From contig CP054595.1 in assembly GCA_013347225.1 (NCBI GenBank), positions 3,778,415 through 3,842,414 on the forward strand: a stretch of 64,000 nucleotides of DNA, in the 5' to 3' direction. The notes under the pieces are model-generated. The model was not told the origin of the DNA and made no database searches. It saw nothing but the letters and a program-made list of their open reading frames with translations. Shown in pieces: positions 42,172-50,348 of the stretch. This stretch comes from Candidatus Accumulibacter similis (GTDB lineage Bacteria; Pseudomonadota; Gammaproteobacteria; Burkholderiales; Rhodocyclaceae). Made by a program: the position numbers and the translations under genes. Numbering within the stretch: the stretch's first letter is position 1; every line of letters starts with the position of its first letter.

Positions 42172-42364
42172 AAGGGCGGATAATAACCCGGATGGTTCGG
42201 GCTTCCGGCGCCGCTGAAGAGCGCACTGGCGGTACAGCGCCCAATGCCCCGGCCCCCCGGCCCCGCACCAACGCCCAGCGGTGTTGCGGCACGGAACGGC
42301 AGCCGGCCTGAGGGACAACATTCAACGGAACCCGGGGCGGTCTTCCCGGGTCGCGGGAGACGCC

Positions 42365-43246
42365 ATGCTGGACCAGAGCCTGTCGTTCGCCACCCTCCCC
42401 CTCCTGCTCGTTTCGGGGCTGGCGCTGCTGAAGGGCATCGCGCGGCTGATCGCGGCATTGCCGGGCGGCGAGCTGGCGAAGCTGCCGCTCGCCAGCGGGG
42501 GGTCGGCGGACGTCCGCGAAGCGGGAGAAGTGCTCCTTTCGCTGTGTGGCAAGCGCGGCAGCACGGCCTTCGCCGGTGCGTCCCTTGCCTTGCACGACGC
42601 CGCTGGCGCGGCAGTGCCGTCGAGCGCGATCGCGATCCGTCTGCTGCGCTACGGCCTGGACGGCGAAACCACAGTTGCCGTGCGCCGCTTCGCGATTCGC
42701 GCGCCGGGCCGCCATCGGCTGCAGGCCTCGGGCTGCGACCCGGAACCGCTCACCGCCAACAACCGCCTGGTGCTCGCCAGGCCCGGCGGCACGCCGCTGT
42801 TCCTGAGCGTGCTGTCGGTCGTGACCGCCGCGGCCGCTTTGCTCGCCGGCCTCGTCTTCTCGGCCCTGTCGGCCTTCGCCCAGCCGGCAATGGCCGGCGT
42901 CTCGGTGCCGGCCGTGGGCAGCCCCGCGCGCACCGCGATCCTCGACGCGGTGCGGAGCGAACTGCGACTGGCCCGCGACGGCGGCAGCCGGTTCAAGGTC
43001 TTCCACCTGAAAACCGCCGGCGCCTGGGCCTACTTCGAAGGCAACGAGATCGTCCCCGTCGAGGGTCGCGAGTGGCAGGAGACCGATCTGACGGTGAAAG
43101 CGCTGCTGCGCGAGGAGGACGGCCGCTGGCGGGTGCGCGCCCTGTGGAGCCTGCCCGGCAACGAACGCCTGCCGCTGCGGCAATTCGAGCGCCGGCTCGC
43201 CGAGTTGCGGCTGCGCTGGCAACTGCCGGCAGGGCTCTTTCCGTAG
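42365..43246 (+). CDS. Predicted membrane protein of unknown function
   Basis: A 293-residue protein. Two hydrophobic segments: residues about 8-30 (FATLPLLLVSGLALLKGIARLI) and about 140-175 (FLSVLSVVTAAAALLAGLVFSALSAF). The C-terminal third is soluble and acidic (FKVFHLKTAGAWAYFEGNEIVPVEGREWQETDLTVKALLREEDGRWRVRALW), which recalls a periplasmic sensor or NTF2-like part. The ATG at 42365 is the first in-frame one after a GC-rich upstream. 6 bases before the ankyrin gene. Confidence 0.65.
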   Translation: MLDQSLSFATLPLLLVSGLALLKGIARLIAALPGGELAKLPLASGGSADVREAGEVLLSLCGKRGSTAFAGASLALHDAAGAAVPSSAIAIRLLRYGLDGETTVAVRRFAIRAPGRHRLQASGCDPEPLTANNRLVLARPGGTPLFLSVLSVVTAAAALLAGLVFSALSAFAQPAMAGVSVPAVGSPARTAILDAVRSELRLARDGGSRFKVFHLKTAGAWAYFEGNEIVPVEGREWQETDLTVKALLREEDGRWRVRALWSLPGNERLPLRQFERRLAELRLRWQLPAGLFP

Positions 43247-43252
43247 GCGATC

Positions 43253-43816
43253 ATGCAGGCGGGTGAGCGGGCGACGGATGGAGGGCGATGCGATGAGGGC
43301 AGCAGGGAATGGATGCTGGCGCAGGGCGCCAACCCGGACGCGCGCGACGGCGATGGGCGAACCCCGCTTCATCTCGCCAACCAGACATCGGCAGCGATTC
43401 TCCTGCGCCACCAGGCGGACACACGTCTCACCGACCGCCAAGGCAACACCGCGCTGCATGTCGCAGCGGAAGACAGTCGGGGAACGTGCCGGCTGCTGGT
43501 ACAGGCCGGCATGCCGGTGAACGCCCGCAACGCGTCCGGCCTCACTCCCCTGCATATCGCCGTACTGGCGGGCAGGACGCAGGTCGCCGAAGAACTCGTC
43601 GCGCTGGGGGTCGACGTCAACGCGCGGACGGTCGCCAAGTACTCCTACAAGCCGTCCTTCGTCGGCTGGGACGTGCAGGGCATGGAAAGCGACGTCCCCG
43701 CCGGCGCGACACCGGTCTCGCCGGCGCGTCAGCTGCACCGGAAGAACCGGTGGGTGAGCGGCAACCGCTACGCGGAACTGCCCGAATACCTGATCGGCAA
43801 GGGCGCCGTGCAATGA
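43253..43816 (+). CDS. Ankyrin-repeat protein
   Basis: A 187-residue protein with three ankyrin repeats: DGRTPLHLANQTSAAILLRHQAD, QGNTALHVAAEDSRGTCRLLVQAGMPV and SGLTPLHIAVLAGRTQVAEELVALGVDVNAR. Each shows the TPLH/TALH start. No signal peptide. A flexible C-terminal part follows. It is 6 bases downstream of the membrane protein gene and thus probably co-transcribed, perhaps as a binding partner. Confidence 0.85.
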   Translation: MQAGERATDGGRCDEGSREWMLAQGANPDARDGDGRTPLHLANQTSAAILLRHQADTRLTDRQGNTALHVAAEDSRGTCRLLVQAGMPVNARNASGLTPLHIAVLAGRTQVAEELVALGVDVNARTVAKYSYKPSFVGWDVQGMESDVPAGATPVSPARQLHRKNRWVSGNRYAELPEYLIGKGAVQ

Positions 43817-43874
43817 AGCGCGTGCGTGCGCGACGTGGCGACAGAGGCTTGCACGGGATACCGGGCCCTGCTAC

Positions 43875-43902
43875 GCTTCTGGTCACGCAGATGACCAGAA
43901 GC
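43875..43902. promoter_or_regulatory. Perfect inverted repeat at antitoxin start (operator candidate)
   Basis: GCTTCTGGTCA, six bases, TGACCAGAAGC: an exact 11-bp inverted repeat ending five bases before the antitoxin ATG. Phd/YefM antitoxins bind palindromes at their own promoters, so it likely is the autoregulation site. Confidence 0.7.
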
Positions 43903-43906
43903 ACAC

Positions 43907-44146
43907 ATGACCACCTGTACCGTTGCCCACGCCAAGGCCCATCTCTCCGAGCTGCTCGACCGCGTCGAGAAGGGTGAGGAACTCGTCATCACGCGCCGCG
44001 GCAAGCCGGTGGCGAGCCTGGCGCCGATCCGCCCTGCGCCGCGCGGCCCCGACTGGACGGCAATCCGCGCCTTCCGCGAGTCGCTCCCGACAGGCGGCAG
44101 TACGGCGACCGAGTTGGTGCGGGCATCGCGCGAATCGCGCTTCTGA
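43907..44146 (+). CDS. Phd/YefM-family antitoxin
   Basis: A 79-residue protein: TCTVAHAKAHLSELLDRVEKGEELVITRRGKPVASLAPI is the standard Phd/YefM DNA-binding N-terminal domain; the C-terminal 30 residues would wrap the toxin. The stop overlaps the start of the PIN toxin by one base (TGATG), so translation is coupled. Confidence 0.92.
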   Translation: MTTCTVAHAKAHLSELLDRVEKGEELVITRRGKPVASLAPIRPAPRGPDWTAIRAFRESLPTGGSTATELVRASRESRF

Positions 44147-44577
44147 TGCTGTACCTCGATACCGCTGTAGTTCTGACGCTGTTCGTCGGCGAGCGCACGT
44201 CGGGTGCGGTGGAATCGTGGCTGGCGCAGCGGCCACAGCTGCTTGCCTTCAGCGATTGGGGTCTGACTGAATGCGCGTCGGCGCTTGGTATCAAGTGCCG
44301 CCGCAGGGAGCTGGACGCGGAAACGGCGGCGCGAGCCTTTGCGGCGATCGCCGCCTTTGCCCGTCAATCCTGTGAGCGGATCGTCTGCGCCGCACAACAT
44401 CAGGCTGAGGCGCAGGCGATGCTGGGTCGCTTCGACCTCAACCTGCGTGCGGGCGATGCGCTGCATCTGGCGATGTGCCGACATGCCGGCGCTACGCTGC
44501 TTGCCTACGACACCCTGCTGCTCGCCGCGGCCAGCGCTCTGGGGATCAAGGCGCTCAACCCGCTTGGCCGTGGTTGA
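44146..44577 (+). CDS. VapC-type PIN-domain toxin
   Basis: A 143-residue PIN domain nuclease. MLYLDTAVVLTLFVGE holds the first catalytic Asp, DWGLTECASAL the Glu, and LNLRAGDALHLAMCRHAGATLLAYDTLLLAAASALGI the Asp pair of the C-terminal part. Expected to cut tRNA or rRNA. Forms a toxin-antitoxin pair with the Phd-like protein. Confidence 0.92.
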   Translation: MLYLDTAVVLTLFVGERTSGAVESWLAQRPQLLAFSDWGLTECASALGIKCRRRELDAETAARAFAAIAAFARQSCERIVCAAQHQAEAQAMLGRFDLNLRAGDALHLAMCRHAGATLLAYDTLLLAAASALGIKALNPLGRG

Positions 44578-44727
44578 TCGGTGAGCCCATGGCTCGGGCG
44601 TTTGCCACCCCGCTGACCACATGTCCCGTTGGCATTTGCCAGCACCGATCGCTGGAGCTGTCCGGAGATCCTGCGGTGCCGGCCGATCCTCCTGCCAGGA
44701 CACCCATGCGGCCGCCCGGGATGCCGC

Positions 44728-45135
44728 TCAAGCCCCGGCGGCGCGCCGCCGTCGCGCGGCCCACCAGGCCAGCGGCGCGGCGAGGAGAAAGGCGACTCCC
44801 TGCAGGACCGGCGTCAGCACGACGCCGATGGCGCTCTGCGCGTCGGGGTGCCAGTAGATGGCATCCAGCAACAGGTAGAGGCCGCCGCCGACCACCAGCA
44901 CGACCGCAACACACCACGGCAGCACGGGTTGTCCGCGGCGCTGCAGGGCGAGCAGCAGCCCCGCCAGCGCCGCATGCGGCACCGTCAGCCAGAGCGCCAG
45001 GAACGCAAACGCGCCGGCGCTGCTCGGCTGCAGCCTGACGACGAAGAAAAGCGAGACGCCGACTCCTCCCAGAAGCACCAGCAGGGTCAGCCGCAGCGGC
45101 CCGCCTGGCGCCGGCGCCGCGGCATCAGCCGCCAT
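44728..45135 (-). CDS. Integral membrane protein of unknown function
   Basis: A 135-residue protein with four likely membrane helices (LTLLVLLGGVGVSLFFVV, AFAFLALWLTVPHAALAGLLLAL, CVAVVLVVGGGLYLLLDAIYW, VVLTPVLQGVAFLLAAPLAWW). It has an Arg-rich C-terminus (AARRRRAAGA), probably cytoplasmic. The start overlaps the META-domain gene by 11 bases on the same strand, so it belongs to that unit. Confidence 0.65.
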   Translation of the reverse strand: MAADAAAPAPGGPLRLTLLVLLGGVGVSLFFVVRLQPSSAGAFAFLALWLTVPHAALAGLLLALQRRGQPVLPWCVAVVLVVGGGLYLLLDAIYWHPDAQSAIGVVLTPVLQGVAFLLAAPLAWWAARRRRAAGA

Positions 45136-46261
45136 ACACCAGCGGCTCGGGAATCTCGAAGTGCTCCTCGCCGTTGAAGCTCACCCGCCAGCCGCGCTCG
45201 TTGCGTGTGAAGCTCATCGCCTGCGGTGCGTCCGCCGCCTTCGGCTCGCCCCGGACGAAGAGGATGCGTCGCTGGCGGTCGCCATCCCAGCGCAGCACGA
45301 CGGTCGCCGTGCCTTCGAAGCCGCGCCGCACGACCAGAGCCTCGCAGCTGCGCGCCTGCGAGTACAGCGGTTCGCATGGCGTCGTCGTCCTGGCGTGATG
45401 GCGGGTACCGGGCAGCACGGCATCGGTCGCCGCCGGCACCGGCCTGAGCGGTGTTCCGGTGACGCCGATCGCCAGCGTGAAGTCGCTCACCTCGTTGCGA
45501 CGTGCGGCTGCGCGGTACAGGAACACGCGGACCGTGTAGACCCCGTCATCCGGCAACAGTCCGTCGAAGCGGTTGCCGATCTGCTCGCCGATCGCCATCG
45601 CGGCATCGTGCGCAGCGGGCGGCAGCAGGTTGAAGTAGGTCGCGCCGTTGCTTCCCTCGAGGCTCACCGTCATGCGCTGGCCGGCACCGGCGCGCAGCTC
45701 GTAATCGATGTACTGACGGCCGACGATGCGCGCGCCAATCACCGTCGAGTTGCTGCCCTTGCCAAACTGCACGGGCCTGACGATGCGCTCGTTGTCCTGC
45801 CTGGCAGCGGCGCCGGACAGTGGTGCCAGCGGCGCCCACTCGTAGATGCCGCCGTCGGCCAGCAGCGAGAGGTAGAGCCTGCCATCCTTGAGCAGGTACG
45901 AACGGACATGCGCGAGGTCGCGCGCGATACGTTCGTCGAGATGCGGCGGCGGGCACATCGCGCGCGTCGCGGCGATCGGGCCGAAGCTCAGCGTGCCGGA
46001 CGACCCGTCGGCGGCCGCTTGCACGTGGTAAGTACCACTGCCGCGGTTGCAGTCGAGGCGCAGCGCGGCGCGCCCGTCGCGCCCGAACTCGAGCGTGAAT
46101 CGGCCCGGCTCGTGCACGCGCGTGGTGCCCTGCGCGTCATCCATCGACTGGACGGCGAGCAACTGCCAGGACGTTCCCGCCAGTTCGTGGCTGGCCGCCG
46201 GCGCCATGGCCGACAGGCCGGCGAGAAGCAGCCCGCCGAGCAGCGCAGCGCGGCCGCTCAT
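45125..46261 (-). CDS. META-domain (HslJ-like) exported protein
   Basis: A 378-residue protein with signal peptide (ALLGGLLLAGLSAMAPAASH) followed by a META domain, residues about 25-145: LAGTSWQLLAVQSMDD, FTLEFGRDGRAALRLDCNRGSGTYHV, TRAMCPPPHLDERIARDLAHVRSYLL. The second half reads GSNSTVIGARIVGRQYIDYELRAGAGQRMTVSLEGSNGATYFNLL, a DNA-J-less beta-rich stretch, and the C-terminus carries a strand ending EHFEIPEPLVYGG that recurs in the downstream gene's end (ERYEVPEAAIFGG). Role unknown. ATG overlaps the neighbour's stop. Confidence 0.8.
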   Translation of the reverse strand: MSGRAALLGGLLLAGLSAMAPAASHELAGTSWQLLAVQSMDDAQGTTRVHEPGRFTLEFGRDGRAALRLDCNRGSGTYHVQAAADGSSGTLSFGPIAATRAMCPPPHLDERIARDLAHVRSYLLKDGRLYLSLLADGGIYEWAPLAPLSGAAARQDNERIVRPVQFGKGSNSTVIGARIVGRQYIDYELRAGAGQRMTVSLEGSNGATYFNLLPPAAHDAAMAIGEQIGNRFDGLLPDDGVYTVRVFLYRAAARRNEVSDFTLAIGVTGTPLRPVPAATDAVLPGTRHHARTTTPCEPLYSQARSCEALVVRRGFEGTATVVLRWDGDRQRRILFVRGEPKAADAPQAMSFTRNERGWRVSFNGEEHFEIPEPLVYGG

Positions 46262-46887
46262 CCGCCGAAGATCGCCGCTTCGGGAACCTCGTAGCGCTCG
46301 TGGCCGGCGCGGATCCTGAACAGGTCGGCTTCCTTGCTCGCCTTGAAAGTCATGTCGCCATCGGCCTGGCTCAGGTCGGCAGCGATCGCCTTGCCTTTCT
46401 CGAAGAAGATGCTGCGCTTGCGTCCATCGGGCAGGCTGACCGTGAGGGTCGCCGTTCCCTGCCCTGCGCGCTCGACCGAGAACGGACACTGCCCCATCGG
46501 CTGCCCCTTCGTCTGGGCACAAGGAATGCTCCCGGTGGCGGTGCCGCCGGCGTGGGCTGGCTGCCCGCCAGCGGCGCCAGCGCCGCTGGCGTTCTCGAAA
46601 CCGGTCACCGTGCACACGCCGTTGGCCCTCCCCTTGCCGGTATAGAGGACATCGGGCGCCCGACCGGGGTTGTTGGTCACCGAGATGGTGATGTAGCCGG
46701 CCTTGAAGTCGTAGGCATTGTCGTCGTACTTCTTGACCCTGGCGTTCTGGCCGTTGATGTAGACGACGCCGCTGCGACCGGCATCGACGTTGATGTCGGT
46801 CGGGCAGGTGGCGACGAACACCGGCATCGCGGCAAGGGCGGAACCGGCCGCCGAGGCGGCGGCGATGACGAGCAGTTGACGGATCAT
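46258..46887 (-). CDS. Exported protein with repeat of the META-gene C-terminus
   Basis: A 209-residue protein with signal peptide (LLVIAAASAAGSALA). VFVATCPTDINVDAGRSGVVYINGQNARVKKYDDNAYDFKAGYITISVTNN is followed by a Gly/Ala-rich hinge and then TLTVSLPDGRKRSIFFEKGKAIAADLSQADGDMTFKASKEADLFRIRAGHERYEVPEAAIFGG. The C-terminal module matches the end of the adjacent META protein. ATG at 46885-46887; AGGAGGA precedes it. Unknown function. Confidence 0.72.
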   Translation of the reverse strand: MIRQLLVIAAASAAGSALAAMPVFVATCPTDINVDAGRSGVVYINGQNARVKKYDDNAYDFKAGYITISVTNNPGRAPDVLYTGKGRANGVCTVTGFENASGAGAAGGQPAHAGGTATGSIPCAQTKGQPMGQCPFSVERAGQGTATLTVSLPDGRKRSIFFEKGKAIAADLSQADGDMTFKASKEADLFRIRAGHERYEVPEAAIFGG

Positions 46888-47020
46888 GGATGTCCTCCTG
46901 ATGGGTTGGGGTGCCGGTGCAGTTGCCGTCGACCAAGTTGCCGGGCACCCGTCCGGCCATCGACGGGCCGCAGGCGAGCGTGAACTCCTGGTGCAGGCGC
47001 TGCCGGACCAACGCCCGGCG

Positions 47021-47515
47021 TCAGTTGCCGATGTGCATCTGGTACTTCGCCCCATTGGCGAAGGAACAGGTGCCGGCACCTTTGTACGGTGTGCTCATCT
47101 GGTACTCGCACGACATGTACATGCCGCGCGGCGAGTAGGCGCTGGCAACACCGCGCCGGTCGTCGTCCGAGACACGCGTCGCCTCGCCATTCAGGACTTC
47201 GCCTTCGTAGTCCACCACGAAGCGGCCCTTGCCGGTCATCATGTTCGTCACGCTGCCACTGACGACGCCCGTCCTGGTGGCCATTTCATTGGCCGGATAG
47301 AGACGTACCGACAAGGTTGCCGGGGCACCGGGCTTGCCCGCCGCAGCAGCTGGGACCGAACCGGGCGGTGGCGCCACCGGGTAGTAGCCATAATAGGTGG
47401 TTCCGTCAGGCGCCGTGGCGGGTACCACGTAACACCCTGTCACGAGCAGCGAGCCGATGGTGACTGCAACCACCGCGACCGCGCATCGACGGTTTTCGCC
47501 TCGTCCATTCATCAT
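47021..47515 (-). CDS. Putative lipoprotein
   Basis: A 164-residue protein: MMNGRGENRRCAVAVVAVTIGSLLVTGC with the lipobox LVTGC, Cys near residue 28. Then YYGYYPVAPPPGSVP and a beta-rich part (TLSVRLYPANEMATRTGVVSGSVTNMMTGKGRFVVDYEGEVLNGEATRV; YMSCEYQMSTPYKGAGTCSFANGAKYQMHIGN). Two ATG codons at 47510-47515; the first is taken. Same strand as the exported genes but separated by 133 bases from them. Confidence 0.75.
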   Translation of the reverse strand: MMNGRGENRRCAVAVVAVTIGSLLVTGCYVVPATAPDGTTYYGYYPVAPPPGSVPAAAAGKPGAPATLSVRLYPANEMATRTGVVSGSVTNMMTGKGRFVVDYEGEVLNGEATRVSDDDRRGVASAYSPRGMYMSCEYQMSTPYKGAGTCSFANGAKYQMHIGN

Positions 47516-47792
47516 CTGTTCCTCCAAGGAGACGCGGTCACCCGGATGCGGTGACCCAAGTCGGCATCGTAGCATGATGCACGGGAGCGCTCACGCCGCG
47601 CCTTATCCGGCCTCGCCGGCCTTCGCTGGCCGCCCCTGGCTGCAGCGACTGCGCTCTGTTGCCGGAAAGCCGCGACTGCAACACACCCCCGCCGCAGGCA
47701 GCACCTGCGCGAGGAGCGTAGGGGCAACTCCAGTTGCCGGTCGTCGCTTTCGCATACAACGTGAGTAAGCTGGTCGAAGTGACAACGGAGTA

Positions 47793-48086
47793 CTACTTCC
47801 GATGCCCCCAGTAGCCTGGGCGCCGCCGGTGATGCGCGACGGCAAGAATCCAAATCTCCTCTGCGCCAACCTGATGGATGATGCTGTATGGGAACCGACG
47901 GAGAGTATATCGACGACGAGTGTCACGGAATACCGCGCCAAGCAGAGGATTGGCCAAGACGAGATTGGCCGTTCGCTCAAACTCCGCCACAAACGCGGGA
48001 CCAAGCTCAGCAGTCGCTTGCAGCGCATAGAACGTGGCCGCATCGTGTAGTTCGGCGAGCGCCAGCGGCGCAACGACGAGCTTCAT
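47793..48086 (-). CDS. RelE/ParE-family toxin
   Basis: A 97-residue protein: KLVVAPLALAELHDAATFYALQATAELGPAFVAEFERTANLVLANPLLG, then FRDTRRRYTLRRFPYSIIHQVGAEEIWILAVAHHRRRPGYW. The final H-RRRP-YW is the typical ParE tail. ATG overlaps the antitoxin stop. Confidence 0.9.
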   Translation of the reverse strand: MKLVVAPLALAELHDAATFYALQATAELGPAFVAEFERTANLVLANPLLGAVFRDTRRRYTLRRFPYSIIHQVGAEEIWILAVAHHRRRPGYWGHRK

Positions 48087-48307
48087 TTCAGCGATGCACG
48101 TACCTGTGCAAGCGCGTCAGCAATTGGAATGACCTGCACCACTCCGCTCTCGATATCAGAAATCCTCAGCGCAGTTTCCACCGCCCACGCTTCCTCAATG
48201 TCAGCATCTTCGTCGAGACTGGCAAGCAATGGCTGGGCCAAAGCTGCGCGCTCGCCGGGTGTCAGCTGCAGGGCTTCGGCTTGCAGCATTTCGAGTTTAT
48301 TTCCCAT
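48083..48307 (-). CDS. Antitoxin of ParE-type pair
   Basis: A 74-residue protein: EMLQAEALQLTPGERAALAQPLLASLDEDADIEEAWAVETALRISDIESGVVQVIPIADALAQVR, which fits the addiction-module (DUF2281/StbD-like) antitoxin pattern with an 'A..L...ER..L...L..SL' start. Overlaps the ParE gene by 4 bases. Confidence 0.8.
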   Translation of the reverse strand: MGNKLEMLQAEALQLTPGERAALAQPLLASLDEDADIEEAWAVETALRISDIESGVVQVIPIADALAQVRASLK

Positions 48308-48368
48308 GCCGAGTACCTTCTTGGAGAGAAGTCATTGTACGGGGAGCCCAGTGCCAGGTGATGGTGAC

Positions 48369-48472
48369 GCCCAGCGTTCGGGCTGATCCGCCGCCGAGGA
48401 GCGAAGCGACGAGGGAACCACAAGCGCGCGAAGCCCGCTTGTGGCGGTCGGATCGGGCGCTGTGTCAGGCCT
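48369..48472 (-). repeat. attC-like site A
   Basis: Outer boxes GCCCAGC (48369-48375) and GTCAGGC (about 48465-48471), inner arms complementary around GATCCG/CGGATC. The stop of the cold-shock/DUF1294 gene (48472) touches the second box, as in integron cassettes. Each box has one change from the RYYYAAC/GTTRRRY consensus. Confidence 0.55.
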
Positions 48473-49089
48473 CATTGTGCTGCCCATAGCGACCGGCCCA
48501 CTGGGGAACACAGTACAACAAAGGCGATGACATTGACTGCAACTGTGCCCCAAAACACTGCCCGGAACTCGGCCTTGACGGTCTTGTGGCGAAGGAACTG
48601 CTGCGCAAGCAAAGCACCTGGCCAGCCACCGATGAGTGAGAGGCTGTGAAGGGTGGTCTCTGACGTCCGCCAGGCGCCACGCGTGGCGGCCGACTTATCA
48701 AAGAAGTAAGCAATGAAGGTGATCATACTCACCCCCACGTAGATGCCTGCGACCAGGCGCGGCGGTCTCCATAGCACGGCAACGATGGCGAAGAGAATGA
48801 GAAACGCGGGGATGGCGAATAGCGTGGCAGTACCCCACTGCGCAGGGGAATCACGTTCGACACTTCGGCGGCTGCGAACGACTCGGATTGGTTCGACGTT
48901 CTTGGCGCGCTTCTTGCCCTCTGTGCCAAGCTCAACCTCGAATGAAACGAGCTGACCAATCTTTGGGCGCTCAGCGCGGGTACGGAAGGCTTTGACGTGA
49001 ACAAAGATCTCCTGTCCGCCCTGCGTTGGCTCGATGAAGCCGAAGCCGCGTTCGTCGTTCCAGGATTTGATGACGCCTTCGATTCGCAT
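48472..49089 (-). CDS. Cold-shock domain plus DUF1294 membrane protein
   Basis: A 205-residue fusion. Residues 1-68 form a cold-shock (CSD) domain: RIEGVIKSWNDERGFGFIEPTQGGQEIFVHVKAF with RNP1 (GFGFI) and RNP2 (IFVHV). After a linker, residues about 85-205 carry four hydrophobic segments of DUF1294, SLSLIGGWPGALLAQQFLRHKTVKAEFRAVFW. Such proteins are widespread; function is not known. This appears to be a cassette gene. Confidence 0.92.
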   Translation of the reverse strand: MRIEGVIKSWNDERGFGFIEPTQGGQEIFVHVKAFRTRAERPKIGQLVSFEVELGTEGKKRAKNVEPIRVVRSRRSVERDSPAQWGTATLFAIPAFLILFAIVAVLWRPPRLVAGIYVGVSMITFIAYFFDKSAATRGAWRTSETTLHSLSLIGGWPGALLAQQFLRHKTVKAEFRAVFWGTVAVNVIAFVVLCSPVGRSLWAAQ

Positions 49090-49105
49090 GGCGAGAAATT
49101 GGTGA

Positions 49106-49231
49106 GTTCAACGTTTGCGCTGAGCCGCGCGCGCAGGCATGGCGCTTGGCCGGCTGTACGGATGATGAACCACTCCGGGAAGCCGGCCAAGCGCCATGCC
49201 GGAGCGAGTTGGCTCGAGCGAAGGGTTAGCG
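49106..49231 (-). repeat. attC-like site B
   Basis: Outer boxes GTTCAAC (49106-49112) and GTTAGCG (49225-49231). A long stem with GGCATGGCGCTTGGCCGGCT and its exact complement inside. The stop codon (TAA) of the preceding decayed gene lies inside the GTTAG box, the classic cassette sign. Confidence 0.7.
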
Positions 49232-49815
49232 AAGTAATCGGGCCGCGGCCGCAAATGGACCGTGTGCGGACTTGCTGGTATGCCACGCTTCACGCACAGA
49301 CACGCCGCGTTTGCGCAGTTCCCGATAGCCCGCTCGACCCCATTGCTTCCAGAGATGGCAGCGTAACTTGCGTCGTACCCACTTGTCGAGGTCGCGCAAA
49401 GGGCTCAGCACTTCGGCGATTCCGAAGTACGCTTTCCAACCAGGCAGGGTTTCTCCAAGCTCTGCGACGACGGCGGCGAAGGTACTGCCTCGCGTCCAAC
49501 GGGTCGGTTCCCGCACGCGGTCGTTGAGCTTGTCGATGGCCTTGCCGGCCACCTTGAGCTTGGCAGCGTTGCGGCTGACCGTGAAGCCCAGCAACTTGCG
49601 GTTGATGGGCCGATCGAGCGCGCCTTTCGTCCTCCGTGCGCCGAACACAATCCCGGACAGAACTCCTCATATGGCATGACCTGTTCATGTCTCGCTCGCC
49701 AATGTGCGTCGATACCGTCCCACCCGTTGCCCTGGAAGACATGACCGCACTGTGGGCAGACGCGCGGTGGTTCAGTCTTGAGCTCTTTCTCGCAGCAAAG
49801 ACAGGGCCTCTGCAT
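49226..49815 (-). pseudogene. Decayed zinc-finger/group II intron RT module, copy 1
   Basis: From the ATG at 49813-49815: MQRPCLCCEKELKTEPPRV, CPQCGHVFQGNGWDGIDAHWRARHE (Cys-x2-Cys and Cys-x2-Cys with a His), i.e. a small zinc finger protein. At about residue 63 the sequence is joined, in another frame, to the C-terminal end of a group II intron reverse transcriptase/maturase: INRKLLGFTVSRNAAKLKVAGKAIDKL, LSPLRDLDKWVRRKLRCHLWKQWGRAGYRELRKRGVSVREAW. The RT stops inside attC-like site B. All upstream RT domains are missing. A copy of the same junction is at 51717-52477. Confidence 0.75.
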
Positions 49816-49831
49816 AGTGATCTCCCAAAGC

Positions 49832-49895
49832 CCCCAACGCTCGAGTTCAGCCGCGTTGCGGAGCGCAGCGTAGCGTAGCAACGTCGGCTGTAACC
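49832..49895 (-). repeat. Degenerate attC-like site
   Basis: Left box CCCCAACGC and inner arms TTCAGCCG/CGGCTGTAA around a self-complementary centre, but the right end box is lost. It occupies the same place relative to copy 1 as site C does to copy 2. Confidence 0.4.
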
Positions 49896-49910
49896 CTTTT
49901 TGGGCCTCAG

Positions 49911-50348
49911 TCACACGATGTGCGAAACCTCAACGTCGCCCCAATGCGACTTGAGGTACTCGGCGACCAGCCGCCGGTGACAGTAATGCGGCTTGTCCTC
50001 GCTGCAGAGCAGGCAGCCGTCCGCGATCACGGCCGGGTCAATCTTCTTCTCGATCTCGCGCTTGCGCATCAACTCCAGAAACTTCTGCTCGTACACGCCC
50101 CAGTCGCCCTTATTCTTCTTGTACTCGTCGAGGATGTCCTGCGTCGGGGTCAGCTCCGGCACATGGACGTAGTCCATGTGGCAAATCTCGCGCAGGAAGA
50201 ACTGCAGGTCATTGCGCTTGGCAAATCCGGCCAGTTGCGAGACGTTGTTGAGACGCACATCCACCACACGTTTCGCACCAGAACGCGTCAGCTTGCCGAA
50301 GAAGGCTTCCGCCGACTTCTTGGTGAATCCGATGGTGAACAGTTTCAC
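49911..50348 (-). CDS. DUF488 family protein (second in operon)
   Basis: A 145-residue protein starting with GTG at 50346-50348. KLFTIGFTKKSAEAFFGKLTRSGAKRVVDVRLNNVSQLAGFAKRNDLQFFLREI has the DUF488 fold pattern, and LLCSEDKPHYCHRRLVAEYLKSHW has the C-terminal Cys/His motif. It overlaps the preceding DUF488 gene by 4 bases. Shorter than the partner. Confidence 0.85.
   Translation of the reverse strand: MKLFTIGFTKKSAEAFFGKLTRSGAKRVVDVRLNNVSQLAGFAKRNDLQFFLREICHMDYVHVPELTPTQDILDEYKKNKGDWGVYEQKFLELMRKREIEKKIDPAVIADGCLLCSEDKPHYCHRRLVAEYLKSHWGDVEVSHIV

Noticed and set aside
49106..49231. Long hairpin as a rho-independent terminator
   Set aside because: It has outer boxes and a stop codon in the box as in attC, and no T-run; the integron reading explains more.
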